64,000 nucleotides of DNA from Nitrosomonas mobilis (lineage in GTDB: Bacteria; Pseudomonadota; Gammaproteobacteria; Burkholderiales; Nitrosomonadaceae), in NCBI RefSeq assembly GCF_900103035.1, contig NZ_FMWO01000056.1, positions 61,726-125,725 on the forward strand. The letters run 5' to 3'. Position 1 is the first letter of the stretch. Each line of letters opens with the position of its first letter. The notes under the pieces are model-generated. The model was not told where the DNA came from and made no database searches. It worked only from the letters and a program-made list of their open reading frames with translations. This document shows positions 9,729 to 19,176 of the stretch, piece by piece. The position numbers were made by a program, and so were the translations under genes.

Positions 9729-10376
9729 ATGATTCACGCCGTTTTATTCGATCTGGATGGAACCCTTGCTGACACAGCTCCCGATCTTGGTTATGCGTTA
9801 AACCAGCAACTTGCGTTGCATGGGAAGCAGCCTATTTCACTGGAGCAAATACGCGTTGAAGCATCAAATGGCGCAAGAGGATTACTCAAGCTCGGTTTTG
9901 GGGTTACACATACTGATAGAAAATATGAAACAATGCGCGAAGAATTCCTTGCTATTTACGCCGAAAATTTATGCAAAGAAACACAACTTTTTCCCGGCAT
10001 AACAGAAATCCTATCTGAGCTGGAAGCAAGAACAATTTGCTGGGGAATCGTAACCAACAAACCATCACGATTTACCTTGCCTCTTTTGCAAATGCTCGGG
10101 CTGAAACAACGTGCCGCCGTCATTGTAAGTGGTGACGATACTAATTACAGCAAACCTCACCCGGAGCCGCTTCTGACCGCATGCCGCAAGATCAATATCT
10201 CACCCCAAAACTGCCTTTATCTTGGCGATGATTTACGTGATGTAGAAGCAAGCCGCGCCGCAGGCATTATGCCAATTATTGCCGGTTATGGTTACTCTGG
10301 CAGTCACAGCCAACCAGATACATGGGGTGCAGATGGCATAATCAATCACCCCGGAAATTTACTTGATTATATTTAG
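9729..10376 (+). CDS. gph: phosphoglycolate phosphatase (HAD family)
   Basis: This 215-aa HAD-family phosphatase has motif I FDLDGTLADTAPDLG at the N-terminus, motif II around IVTNKP, and motif III/IV KPHPEPL with LGDDLRDVEASRAAG. The TAPDLG cap signature marks the Gph group, which removes 2-phosphoglycolate. That role matters in an organism fixing CO2 through Rubisco, which fits the Calvin-cycle cluster elsewhere in the window. It directly follows ubiG. It is the last intact core gene before the IS remnant and island. Confidence 0.92.
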   Translation: MIHAVLFDLDGTLADTAPDLGYALNQQLALHGKQPISLEQIRVEASNGARGLLKLGFGVTHTDRKYETMREEFLAIYAENLCKETQLFPGITEILSELEARTICWGIVTNKPSRFTLPLLQMLGLKQRAAVIVSGDDTNYSKPHPEPLLTACRKINISPQNCLYLGDDLRDVEASRAAGIMPIIAGYGYSGSHSQPDTWGADGIINHPGNLLDYI

Positions 10377-10469
10377 ATAGACAGATTCAACTTTGTAGTG
10401 CAGCCTTTGCCAGGAAGCTTACAGGCAAGCTGAGGTAGTATCGGAACTACTTAGTATCTTCCAAAAAAC

Positions 10470-11020
10470 TGAATCGCCCCGGTTTTCCCGGAGACTTTTT
10501 CGTTTGAGTCAGACCGCATCAGCTAACTTCTCCAGCTGGAAATAATATGTCATCTCAAATTCAGGCGACGGAATATTTCCAACTGGTTCCAGTAGCCGGC
10601 AATTGTTGAACCAGCCAACCTACTCCAAGGTAACAAATTCCACTTCACTAATACTGCGCCATGGGCCGCGATGCCAAATAACCACTGTTTTGTATAATCC
10701 ATTAATTGTCTCAGTCAGCGCATTATCGTAAGAATCGCCAATACTGCCAACAGAAGCTTCAATATCGGCTTCTGCCTGGTGTTCTGTATAGCGAATCGAC
10801 GGATATTGACTGCTATGATCGCCTGTGATGGATTAACCCGTTGCTTTCCCGCCGCGCCCATAATGCCTGTTCCAGTGCATTGAGTACCAGATCTGTATGC
10901 AATGACCGGTTGACACGTTAGCCAACAATACACCGTGCAAAAACATCGACAATAAAAGCCACATAAACAAATCCCGCCCAGGTCGCTACAAATTGCCGAT
11001 TAACTTTAGGCTCAATTCGC
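10470..11020 (-). pseudogene. IS3-family transposase (orfB) remnant with terminal inverted repeat
   Basis: Read on the minus strand, fragments of an IS3-group OrfB integrase core appear: WAGFVYVAFIVDVF, then HTDLVLNALEQALW, then GSIGDSYDNALTETINGLYK and a C-terminal EPVGNIP. At least one frameshift and several stops break the frame. The C-terminal stop is at 10508-10510. Just beyond it, 10470-10496 (TGAATCGCCCCGG...) looks like an IS3-type terminal repeat. The 5' part of the transposase and the other IS end are missing: the similarity stops near 11020, where the island genes begin. The remaining bases 10377-10469 hold nothing I recognise. Confidence 0.8.
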
Positions 11021-11130
11021 GTTAAGTAAGGACAGAACGAACTCCGAGAGCACTGAAGGTCGGAACCTCGCGTGGCGCGGGCTGTTGTGGGTAATGGCGA
11101 AACTCCAGACGGTCTCTGGAGAATTTGTCG

Positions 11131-13542
11131 TCATTTCGCAGGACCATCGGAACCGACCCTGTACCCCATCGCCCGATAGCCACGCTGCCGCCTGTCCCAC
11201 ATCCGAAGCAGTGCCGGGTGGCCGGTGTCCACGAAATCGATGATCCGGACGTCGGTCTTGCTGACGTGTTCCCGGTGCAAGCGTCCGGCGTACTGCTGCA
11301 GGGTGCCCTTCCACGAAACTGGCATGGCCAGCACCAGCGTGTCGAGCGGCGGGTGATCGAAACCCTCGCCGACCAGCTTGCCGGTCGACAGCAGGACGCG
11401 CGGCGCATCGGGCGGCAGCGTATCCAGGTCAGCCACCAGCGCCGCTCGCTGCTTCCTGGGCATTCGACCGTGCAATACGAACGGTGCCGGTCGCAAGCTG
11501 TCGAGCTCCACCTTGATTGCATCGAGGTGTTCCGTGCGTTCGGTCAGGACCAGCACCTTGCGTCCCTGCTCGAATGCGTCACACACCTCGGCGGCAATGG
11601 CTTGCGTTCTGGCCTGATCATTGGCGAGATGCCGAAACACGTCCTGTATGCTTGCATCGGTCGACAGATCGATCCGGTTGGAGCGTGATCGCGGTACTAC
11701 CTCCAGATCGTGAGGCGCACCGGCAGGCTTGGTTGCCGTGTGCCGAATCGCCCCGCACTGCATGAAGATGATCGGCTGCTGACCATCGCGACGGATGGGC
11801 GTAGCCGTCAGGCCCAGTACATACTTGGCCTTGGTCCGCTTCAGGATGGCATCAAACGACACAGCGCCAACGTGGTGGCACTCGTCCACGATCACCTGAC
11901 CATAATTCTCGACCAGCGGATTGACCTCACCCTGCCGGGAGACGGACTGCATCACTGCAACGTCAATCTTGCCGGTGGGTTTGGCCTTGCCACCGCCGAT
12001 GGTACCGACCACACCTTTGCCCACGCTCAGAAATGCCTGCAAGCGTTCCTGCCATTGCTTGAGTAGTTCGGTGCGGTGCACCAGCACCAGGGTGTTCACT
12101 CCCCGGCGCGCGATCATTGCGGCGGCAGTGACCGTTTTGCCAAAGGCCGTCGGCGCGCACAGCACGCCGGTGTCGTGATGCAGCATTCCGGCAACTGCGG
12201 CCTCCTGATCCAGACGCAAAGTGCCGACGAAGGAGGCATCGATGGGTTCACCGCCGAAGCGCTCGTCGCGCAGATCACAGGCGATGTCGTTGTCCCGCAG
12301 TAGATCCAGTGCGGCATCGAGGCAACCGCGAGGCAAGGCGATGTGCTGCGGAAAGTTCTCCGCATTGCCGATGACGCGCGGCTTGTCCCAAACGGACATC
12401 CGCATCGCCTGCGCCTTGTAAAACTCGGGGTTCTGAAAGGCAGCCAGGCGAATAAGACGGTTGGCCAGAGCCTGCGGTAGCTGTGCCTTTTCGAAGTAGA
12501 TCTGGTTTGCCAGTGTCACGGTCAGCGATTCGGGACAAGGTTCGGCCAGCTTCTTGACCGACGTGCTCTCCCGCTTCCAGGGGGTGACCAGGTCCTCATC
12601 GTCAATGAAGTTAACATCCAGCGGATGCACGCCGCCCGTGGCCCGCAGGATGGTCGGCTCGATATCGTATGCTGCCATTGGCTGGATGGACGCGAGGAAT
12701 CCCCACTGATCTGGATACGGTCGCAGTTCAGCATCAACGAACACGCTGCAGCCGCTTTCGCGCGGCCACTTCTGCAGCGGCAAGGCGATCAGGTTGCCGA
12801 AGCCGCCCTTGGACATCGTGTCCTGGTTCGGGAACAGCCGGTCGTAGGATTCCAGCTTCAGTTGCCGGGTGCGCGAGCAGGTATGGCTGATGATCGCCGT
12901 GCCCAAGCGACGGGCATCGCGGGCGGCAACGCGTCTGGCGAAGAACACCCATGCATGCGCGCCATTCCCGGACCGAGAGATTTCCAATGCCGCCGGAACA
13001 CCCAGTTCTTCGCAGGACTGCATGAAGGCTCGCGCGTCGTCACACCAGTCGGCCTCGTCAAAATCGACAGCCAGAAAATAGCAGGTATCATCCTCCAGTA
13101 GCGGATAGACGCCAACTGTGTGCTCACCGGCCAGATGGCCGTAGATCACCGCATCCGACAGCGGGATCAGCAGACGATTGCTGCAATCGCCGCACTTGAT
13201 GCGCGGCTTCTCGCAGACGCCGGCACGCCACTCGTTGGCGCAGGCTGGGGCGTAACCCGACTTGCCCGAAGTTTTGCCTTCCCAGCGGACTGGATAAACA
13301 TCCGTGCGCCCGCGAAACAGTCGCCGGAACAGGACCACCTTTTCAGCGGTGGACAATCGAGAAGATTCCGGCTCTCGCGCCACAAGTACGGTTGGCTGCG
13401 GCGGCTGCCACTCGATATTGTGGGCTTCGAGCAGCGCAATCAGACGGGCGTTTTCGGCCCGGAGGGCGGCAATCTCCGGACGCGGACCATCATGATCGTC
13501 ACCGGAAATCACCGCACCAAACCTACCCCGCGTTGTGCCCAA
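11131..13542 (-). CDS. TOTE-type primase-helicase (AEP primase + SF2 helicase)
   Basis: This is an 803-aa two-module protein. The N-terminal part has cysteines C101, C110, C117 and C120, and then an archaeo-eukaryotic primase-like domain with the acidic pair D160-F-D162 and the SGNGAHAWVF strand (191-200). The C-terminal part is a superfamily 2 helicase with Walker A APTAFGKT (463-471), DECHH (553-557), LTATP, and an arginine-finger region QYAGRLHRE. This layout matches proteins called TOTE conflict system primase/helicase, proposed to act in conflicts with mobile DNA. The start is a TTG overlapping the YgjP-like gene by 34 nt; a GTG about 10 codons downstream is an alternative. Confidence 0.85.
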   Translation of the reverse strand: MGTTRGRFGAVISGDDHDGPRPEIAALRAENARLIALLEAHNIEWQPPQPTVLVAREPESSRLSTAEKVVLFRRLFRGRTDVYPVRWEGKTSGKSGYAPACANEWRAGVCEKPRIKCGDCSNRLLIPLSDAVIYGHLAGEHTVGVYPLLEDDTCYFLAVDFDEADWCDDARAFMQSCEELGVPAALEISRSGNGAHAWVFFARRVAARDARRLGTAIISHTCSRTRQLKLESYDRLFPNQDTMSKGGFGNLIALPLQKWPRESGCSVFVDAELRPYPDQWGFLASIQPMAAYDIEPTILRATGGVHPLDVNFIDDEDLVTPWKRESTSVKKLAEPCPESLTVTLANQIYFEKAQLPQALANRLIRLAAFQNPEFYKAQAMRMSVWDKPRVIGNAENFPQHIALPRGCLDAALDLLRDNDIACDLRDERFGGEPIDASFVGTLRLDQEAAVAGMLHHDTGVLCAPTAFGKTVTAAAMIARRGVNTLVLVHRTELLKQWQERLQAFLSVGKGVVGTIGGGKAKPTGKIDVAVMQSVSRQGEVNPLVENYGQVIVDECHHVGAVSFDAILKRTKAKYVLGLTATPIRRDGQQPIIFMQCGAIRHTATKPAGAPHDLEVVPRSRSNRIDLSTDASIQDVFRHLANDQARTQAIAAEVCDAFEQGRKVLVLTERTEHLDAIKVELDSLRPAPFVLHGRMPRKQRAALVADLDTLPPDAPRVLLSTGKLVGEGFDHPPLDTLVLAMPVSWKGTLQQYAGRLHREHVSKTDVRIIDFVDTGHPALLRMWDRRQRGYRAMGYRVGSDGPAK

Positions 13543-14291
13543 GTGGGCACGGCCTTCCCAGCATCGCGCATCCGGCCGCGCAGCGAATCTGCTGCAGGCT
13601 CGAAATGCCGCAAATGCATCCAGAACCGCTTCGAGTGATTGAGCTCAAGCAGATGGCAAAGCTCGTGCCAGATCACGTACTGCACCAGATCACGAGGAAG
13701 AAACAGCAGCTTGCAATTGAGGCTGATACGCCCTGTGGTCGAACAACTCCCCCAGCGCGTGCGCTGGTTTTTGATGACAACGTCCGTATAACGCAGGCCA
13801 GCAGGTTCGGCAAGATTTGCCAGCCACGGTGACAAAGTCATGGTGGCGTGGCTGGCCAGCCAGCGCCGCAATGCAGCGTGACAGGCGTCGACATCGTCGA
13901 CCGCGCCCGCCACAACGATGCGGCCTGGCTGATCGACTCGCGCACCCACTGTACGGCTGCGCGTTGGCTTGTATTCCACTCGCCAGGATTCGGCTAGCGC
14001 CGCCAGGTCGAATGCCTGGGGTCGAGCGGCAGACTCGGTGGTGATCAAATGGCGCACGGCATCGAAGCCGGCAATTCGCTTTCCGATCCAATCTGCCTTC
14101 GCCGCCACCAAGGCAAGCAACTTCTGGCGATCCAGGTTCGGGGGCACCACGACCACCATGCCGTCACGGGCACTGAGCTTCAGACGCAGCGAACGTGACT
14201 TGAGTGAAATCTGGATCGCGTAGTCGATGATTCGCCCATCAGGCAAGACCAATTCGACGCGGTCAGCACCTTCACGCACCGTCGTCACCAA
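13509..14291 (-). CDS. YgjP/DUF45-like (M48-type) metallopeptidase
   Basis: This 260-aa protein has the zincin motif HELCHLLELNHSKRFW near residue 205 and the upstream TRWGSCSTTGRISLN signature of the YgjP (DUF45) family. These single-domain peptidases often sit beside restriction systems. Here the gene overlaps the downstream TOTE helicase by 34 nt, so the two are probably co-translated. The start appears to be TTG at 14291, with a GTG one codon later as an alternative. Substrate and role are unknown. Confidence 0.83.
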   Translation of the reverse strand: MVTTVREGADRVELVLPDGRIIDYAIQISLKSRSLRLKLSARDGMVVVVPPNLDRQKLLALVAAKADWIGKRIAGFDAVRHLITTESAARPQAFDLAALAESWRVEYKPTRSRTVGARVDQPGRIVVAGAVDDVDACHAALRRWLASHATMTLSPWLANLAEPAGLRYTDVVIKNQRTRWGSCSTTGRISLNCKLLFLPRDLVQYVIWHELCHLLELNHSKRFWMHLRHFEPAADSLRGRMRDAGKAVPTWAQRGVGLVR

Positions 14292-14329
14292 TCGCCGCTG
14301 ACGCGCCGGGCTTGTAGTGGCGCCGTTTC

Positions 14330-14688
14330 AAGATCTGCACCAGGCTACCGACGAGAACCGGGTGACAATCATGACCAACAAGCCGCGCGCTTCCAGTCGG
14401 TTCTTTCTCAGGAACGCCTGCCACTGCGCCAGTATCCACAGATCAAAATAATCCTTCATACACTTGAAGCAGTCAGCCACGGTATGTGGCGACGTTGGTT
14501 ACTCGCACGGTCACGCCATCAATCTGGTGCGCTTCAATCCCATCGATCAGCGCGGTAGCTGAGAAGCGCGCGATGCGCGGCGGCGAGTAATCCATCCTCG
14601 GCGCACGGGCTTTGTTGGAGATGGCGAGCCAGACCTCGAACGGTGCCTGCATGGCGTGATCCAGAATGGTTTGATGAGAACTTTCCAT
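14330..14688 (-). pseudogene. AbiE remnant: AbiEi antitoxin C-part fused to AbiEii toxin scraps
   Basis: On the minus strand an ATG at 14688 opens 71 codons. They include APFEVWLAIS, APRMDYSPPRI and a TVADCF segment reached by a one-base frame change near 14487. These are C-terminal features of AbiEi-type antitoxin/regulators. The sequence then reads MKDYFDLWILA joined directly to QWQAFLRKNRLEA, which look like two distant parts of an AbiEii nucleotidyltransferase toxin brought together by deletion. The AbiE type IV system causes abortive infection when intact; this copy cannot work. Identification rests on motif memory and should be confirmed by search. Confidence 0.55.
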
Positions 14689-14959
14689 GCCCCATGATCT
14701 TGCACTACGTCGGTAGTTGTCAATATCTACCAACAAAACACAACGCAGGCCGTTTCCTTTGCCACCCGATGCTGCAATCCAACCGCTTGATTCGCTCGAG
14801 CATAACCCATTGATATGTAATAGTACAATCGCGCACCTTGCGGACTTCGAACCTGTTTCAGAGAGCGCGGAATGGCCAAGAGAGAATGGAACGTGGCCCG
14901 GAACGACCACTTTGAGTGACTGGAGAAGTCTGCAGGCGTTCGCGGGAACCAGCGCGATC

Positions 14960-15011
14960 GGGCAAGAAAAACTCCAACCGGGAACGGTTGAGGTTTCGAT
15001 ATTGGTGGCGG
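14960..15011. repeat. ssrA-junction repeat, copy 1 (terminator + CCA border)
   Basis: The stretch GGGCAAGAAAAACTCCAACC...ATTGGTGGCGG matches, in the same orientation, the sequence that follows the 3' end of ssrA at 38462-38513: a hairpin of CCAACC/GGTTG type, then ATTGGTGG, the complement of the tmRNA CCACCA end. I read it as the border left by an older insertion at ssrA. Bases 14700-14959 and 15012-15100 hold nothing else I recognise. Confidence 0.65.
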
Positions 15012-15099
15012 TCAGTTGACCACGTGCCAACTGCCCTCCCGAGCTTATGAGTACTGGCGCGGATTGCTGCGGGTTGAGAGTAGCCTCCGACAATTTCAA

Positions 15100-16509
15100 C
15101 CCGCACTGATGCCAGGATGGGTCTCCAACCAGCGTTGTCCGAGGGCAGTCCGACGATAGCGCTGATTACTGCTGTTGGGCTTGTCGGGAAGGACCATTTC
15201 CATGGCGTCAAACAACTGCTGGCGTAACATCTCCCCGACCAAGGCGCCCAGCAAGCTGTTGGACTTGCGCGGTAGGTGTAATTTCTCCTCCAGCCTGCAG
15301 ATGGCAGGGTAAGCGGATCACGAACGAAAGCTGGTCATCATCCGATTCAAACAACGGCGCGGGCGAGCCGTTGGCAGCCATCACCTTGTGGATTTTCGGC
15401 ATGCTCGTCGAACGACCTTCCGTCAGATCCAACTCCTTCAGGAACTCGCCAATCCGTCGGTTGCGGTAGCGACGGCTGACCGCACGCCCAGCCTGAAGGT
15501 CTTCCAGCCGGAGGGATCGATCCGGGCCGGGAAAGCTCAAGATGACCAGTTTTTCGTTGCTGATGCGCACCTCAATGGGCTCGCGCTCTTCGTAGGAGCG
15601 GTGATAGACCGCGTTGACCAAGGCTTCTTCGATGGCGGCGTAGGGGAAGTTCCAGACCCGCGTCGCTTCGGCGCGGTCCGGGTGCTTAATGACTGTCTCG
15701 CGCAGGTAGTTGCGCTGGATGTAGCTCAAGGTCTCACGCGTCATCCGTGCCAGCGGGCCCTTGAAAATATTTTCTTCGAAACGATCACCGCTCGCGCCTT
15801 CGGGAAACCAGACCACATCAATCTGCATGCCCGGGAAGAACCGCTCCGGTGCTTCATTGAAAAAAAAACAGCCCCACGTTCTTGGGCCACGGAGATTCGG
15901 TGGGGCCGCTCGCAACATTCATCTGCCGCCAGCGCACTGTACACCTCCTGCAAAAAGGCCTGCATCAACGGCTTGGATAGATCATCGATCCGTGCCGACT
16001 GGTTGTATCGATCATCGAACGGCACCCTGGCCGCCAGGCTCAGTAACTCCTGCTCGGTCTCGCCCTTGGCCTCGACCGTGCTGCTGTAACGCCGGATGTA
16101 GTAACGCCACGTTTTCTTGTTGGCGGTAACCGCTTCCGGTGCTTTGTAGGGCCGGTTCTGACCATTCGGCGCCCATAGCACGGTCAGCTTGCGACCCTCG
16201 ACTTCCTCAAGGCTCAATACCGGGAAATACGGCGGCCGGATCAACTGGCAGGCGGCCAGTAATTTCTGTTGAATCTTGTCGAACTGGTTGTCAGCCAGCC
16301 CCACGGGCGGAAACACGGGCTGGCCATTCACGTCGCAATCCTGCTCGATCACCACATAACCGCCGCCGAGGTTTTCAAAATCGTTGGCGAAAGCGCACAG
16401 GGTACGGATGATGACATCGGGGTTCCAACCGGTTTTGTATTCGATGCGTTCACCTTCGACAGTGCGCTAACGTAGCAGATCGTTGAGGTTGATGGGGAGT
16501 TTGGTCATA
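15100..16509 (-). pseudogene. AlbA/RecG-like ATP-binding protein, broken by several lesions
   Basis: The gene opens at ATG 16509 (MTKLPINLNDLLR), meets an in-frame TAG near 16469, and continues with RTVEGERIEYKTGWNPD and NLGGGYVVI. This is the AlbA_2 (Schlafen/AAA_4) domain at the head of RecG-like transcriptional regulators. The frame breaks again at a run of nine A (15860-15868) and continues with ATRVWNFPYAAIEEALVNAVYHRSYE, an HATPase-like segment. A third frame change near 15230 is needed to reach the family's C-terminal winged-helix tail (LPDKPNSSNQRYRRTALG). The A-run change could be a sequencing error, but the TAG and the third break argue for decay. Confidence 0.75.
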
Positions 16510-17343
16510 TCAGGGCCACCTACGCTTACGCATGACGTATTGCTTGTTAGCCCAAGCAAACTGGAAGAAATCCTTCATATCTGGCACATCGGGCATACCT
16601 GACCGGCCAGCTGGGCTAGCTTTCCAGGCACTGTCACACAGTGAATCGATCACTTCGCGCAGTGCAGAGACCAATGTCACCAGCGCATAGATGGCGTGCC
16701 GAGCCGCCGAATCCAGTTCCGACGCGCGAGTGAACAAGCGAGCGACACCCATCTGCTGTTGATTCATATCACTGATCAGGCTGGCAGCGGCGTTACCGAA
16801 AGCTTCGGATACCAGCTGTCCGTTCAACTCAGCACGTTTGCGCTGACTCGGCGTGGCGTGCTCGCTCATAATCCGATTGGCAATCTCGCCCCACTTCACG
16901 ACGGGGTCAGCCATCGCCTGGTGCTTGTGGCCTGTCAGTTTGTTGATGTTGGAATAGCGCCCGCCCGGATGTGCGAAATCATCGAGAAATTCCAGGATGG
17001 CGATTGGCAATGAATCCGGCTGAAACGCATCCAGCGCGGTCACACCGCGCGTGGCGCAAATCGCCTTGGCGCTATCGAAGAGTGCGCGGAGTTTGTGGCC
17101 GTAATCCTCAACGGTCTTGCTGTCTGGTGGAGCCAGTTGGTTCCGCGCCATGTAATCGAGGATCAAGACCAGTTTCAGCGTCCGCTCGAAACCAATCGAT
17201 AACTCGAAGAAAGCCGAATAGAAAAGCCCTTTCTTGTCGCCTAGGTTGGCACGCCGCAGCGCAGTCAGGCCATTGCACTGGCAGGCTTGGGCCAGAAGCC
17301 CCTCTTCCTTTAAAAGAAACCAAGTGGCACTGAAAACCATCAA
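16510..17343 (-). CDS. uncharacterised partner protein of the OLD-family ATPase
   Basis: This 277-aa protein has no family I can name with confidence. It looks almost wholly helical and soluble. The segment FYSAFFELSIGFERTLKLVLI, then YGHKLRALFDSA and a later GGRYSNINKL, is reminiscent of HEPN-fold proteins of abortive-infection systems, but no clear Rx4-6H ribonuclease motif is present, so this is speculation. Its ATG overlaps the stop of the OLD ATPase by 4 nt, and it abuts the broken AlbA gene. Tight coupling suggests that it works with the ATPase in a two-gene defence unit. Confidence 0.7.
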   Translation of the reverse strand: MMVFSATWFLLKEEGLLAQACQCNGLTALRRANLGDKKGLFYSAFFELSIGFERTLKLVLILDYMARNQLAPPDSKTVEDYGHKLRALFDSAKAICATRGVTALDAFQPDSLPIAILEFLDDFAHPGGRYSNINKLTGHKHQAMADPVVKWGEIANRIMSEHATPSQRKRAELNGQLVSEAFGNAAASLISDMNQQQMGVARLFTRASELDSAARHAIYALVTLVSALREVIDSLCDSAWKASPAGRSGMPDVPDMKDFFQFAWANKQYVMRKRRWP

Positions 17344-19133
17344 CCCGCCCTCCCTTGATTCAGGAAAGCGGGAAGTGGACTGCCTACGAGCACATCATTA
17401 GCTTCAATATTGCTGCTCAGCGCCAGTGCCTCGCAGAATTTGGCCTTCAGCGCCGTGAGTTTGTCGGCTGCCAGACCACCTGATTCAAGCTCACGGAGGA
17501 CTTGCACTGGCTTTTGGTCATTGCGTCCTGGCAATGCCTTACCAAGAAAGGACTCCATATGTGTCGGGATGAACACTGCTGGCGCAACGCGATGCTGCCC
17601 AGTCTGATTGCGCAGCATCGTGTTGACCGCCTTGTGGTGCTGTTTGTCCTGATCGTCGTCAAGCATCAGACCATAGGGGATGCCGAACTGCTCTAGCAGC
17701 GCGGTGTAGCGATGGAAGTTGAACTTGCCCATCACATCGACCACGGCAATACGATGGCAGGTGAGTTCGTGCCAGTCCCGTGCCAGTAGCCAGCCGAACA
17801 GCGCTTTTTCCGTGGCTCCCTCGACCAGCAGCACGCGATCGGCAAAGAACATCGCGGCGCGTTCAGAATCCAACCATAACTGATAACGAAAGCGTTCTTC
17901 CTGCGTGGCGATTTCCGCATCGGGTTGCGCCGCTTTCAGGAGGTAGCGAGCATCTTTCTTTTGCTCATCCCGAATTGCGGGGTCATTCACAAAGCCTTCA
18001 AGACACTTCTTGAACGCCAATCCTTCCGCAAAAACATCCTTGGCGACTGCCTTGCCGATCTGCCCCAAGGCTGTGATTCCGCCTTCGCGCCGCGCCCGAA
18101 CAATTTGGCAAAGATCATCGGCCACCTTGCCAACAAAAATCGGCGAGTGACTGGTGATGACAACCTGCTGCCCAGCTCCCGCACCTAGGCGGCGCAGGTG
18201 AAAAGCCATGTTTTCCTGCTGGGCTGGATGCAAAAAGGCTTCTGGCTCCTCAAACAGAATCAGCGTGAAGTCAGGATCAAACTCCTTCTTGTCACTCGTC
18301 TTGATGTCCGCAAACGAGGGGGCGAGTTTGATTAGTTCGTACAAAAATGAGCGCTGGAACCCATGGCCGTAGCGATCAAGTGCAAATGCGGCATCGCCCA
18401 ACATGGCATCGGCAAAGGTGTGCTTGACCAGATTTTTGGTGATGTCATCCGGCGATACTGCATTGACCGACATATCAAAGCGCACACCCCAGTGGCCAAT
18501 GGCTTCGTTGATCGGTTTAGATATTTTTGCCAGAAAACCATCGTCGCCACGGGCTTCATCATTGAGCTTGCCGAACGCGTCCTCCACAGCCTTGTAGGCG
18601 ACGCTTTCCGACACCACACGCTTGAGCATGAAATTAAGCATGTCGCGCAGTGGTGACGGGCCTGAGGTTTTCATTTGGTCGGCAGCAGTCGTTTGCGCGG
18701 GGATGTAGATTACGCGTCCGACCTTGGCGGTGCTGATGTTCTTGGCGCCGTAAAAATAGGTGTCTTCGGGCTCACCTTTGACCAGACCGTAGATATTGCT
18801 CTGATTAGCCTTGACGCGATCCTTGGAGACAAAGTAGCGCCGCACGATCAGGGTCTGGTCGGTCACGCCTTCCTTGTACTTGTCTGCCAAGCTTGCCCAT
18901 TCTGCATCGGTCAACACAAATGCCAACTCGACCCAAGTCTCGTCAGAACTCTTGCCCACCTTGGGCGCGTCCTCGGCGGACCATTTCACGTCCTCGTAAA
19001 ATGACCGCAGCGCCGCCAGTACATTGCTTTTGCCCGCGTTATTGGCGCCAACAATCATGGTGTAATCGTGCACCTCGATATCGGCATCAATGATCGAGCG
19101 AAAATTGTGGACATGCAGGCGGCGTAATTTCAT
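17340..19133 (-). CDS. OLD-family ATPase/TOPRIM nuclease
   Basis: This 597-aa protein begins MKLRRLHVHNFRSI, the SMC/RecF-like N-terminus, with Walker A GANNAGKS at residues 29-36 and an ABC-type ATPase half ending around LILFEEPEAFLHPAQQ and VVITSHSPIF. The C-terminal third is a TOPRIM domain with LLVEGATEKALFG (the catalytic Glu) and later LMLDDDQDK (the metal-binding acids). OLD nucleases cut DNA in anti-phage systems. No UvrD-type helicase adjoins it, so this is not a standard Gabija pair; its neighbours are the 277-aa unknown (4-nt overlap) and the type III Res gene (43 nt upstream). Confidence 0.87.
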   Translation of the reverse strand: MKLRRLHVHNFRSIIDADIEVHDYTMIVGANNAGKSNVLAALRSFYEDVKWSAEDAPKVGKSSDETWVELAFVLTDAEWASLADKYKEGVTDQTLIVRRYFVSKDRVKANQSNIYGLVKGEPEDTYFYGAKNISTAKVGRVIYIPAQTTAADQMKTSGPSPLRDMLNFMLKRVVSESVAYKAVEDAFGKLNDEARGDDGFLAKISKPINEAIGHWGVRFDMSVNAVSPDDITKNLVKHTFADAMLGDAAFALDRYGHGFQRSFLYELIKLAPSFADIKTSDKKEFDPDFTLILFEEPEAFLHPAQQENMAFHLRRLGAGAGQQVVITSHSPIFVGKVADDLCQIVRARREGGITALGQIGKAVAKDVFAEGLAFKKCLEGFVNDPAIRDEQKKDARYLLKAAQPDAEIATQEERFRYQLWLDSERAAMFFADRVLLVEGATEKALFGWLLARDWHELTCHRIAVVDVMGKFNFHRYTALLEQFGIPYGLMLDDDQDKQHHKAVNTMLRNQTGQHRVAPAVFIPTHMESFLGKALPGRNDQKPVQVLRELESGGLAADKLTALKAKFCEALALSSNIEANDVLVGSPLPAFLNQGRAG

Positions 19134-19176
19134 CAGACGCTCTAAATTTGGATTTTTGGGGTACTGGTATTCGGTT

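Noticed and set aside
14473..15099. Long minus-strand open frame (208 aa)
   Set aside because: Only its last 71 codons resemble a protein (AbiEi); the rest reads through the ssrA-junction repeat and has no homologous look.
16510..19133. Gabija system
   Set aside because: The OLD protein fits GajA, but the partner is not a UvrD-type helicase, so the call is not supported.
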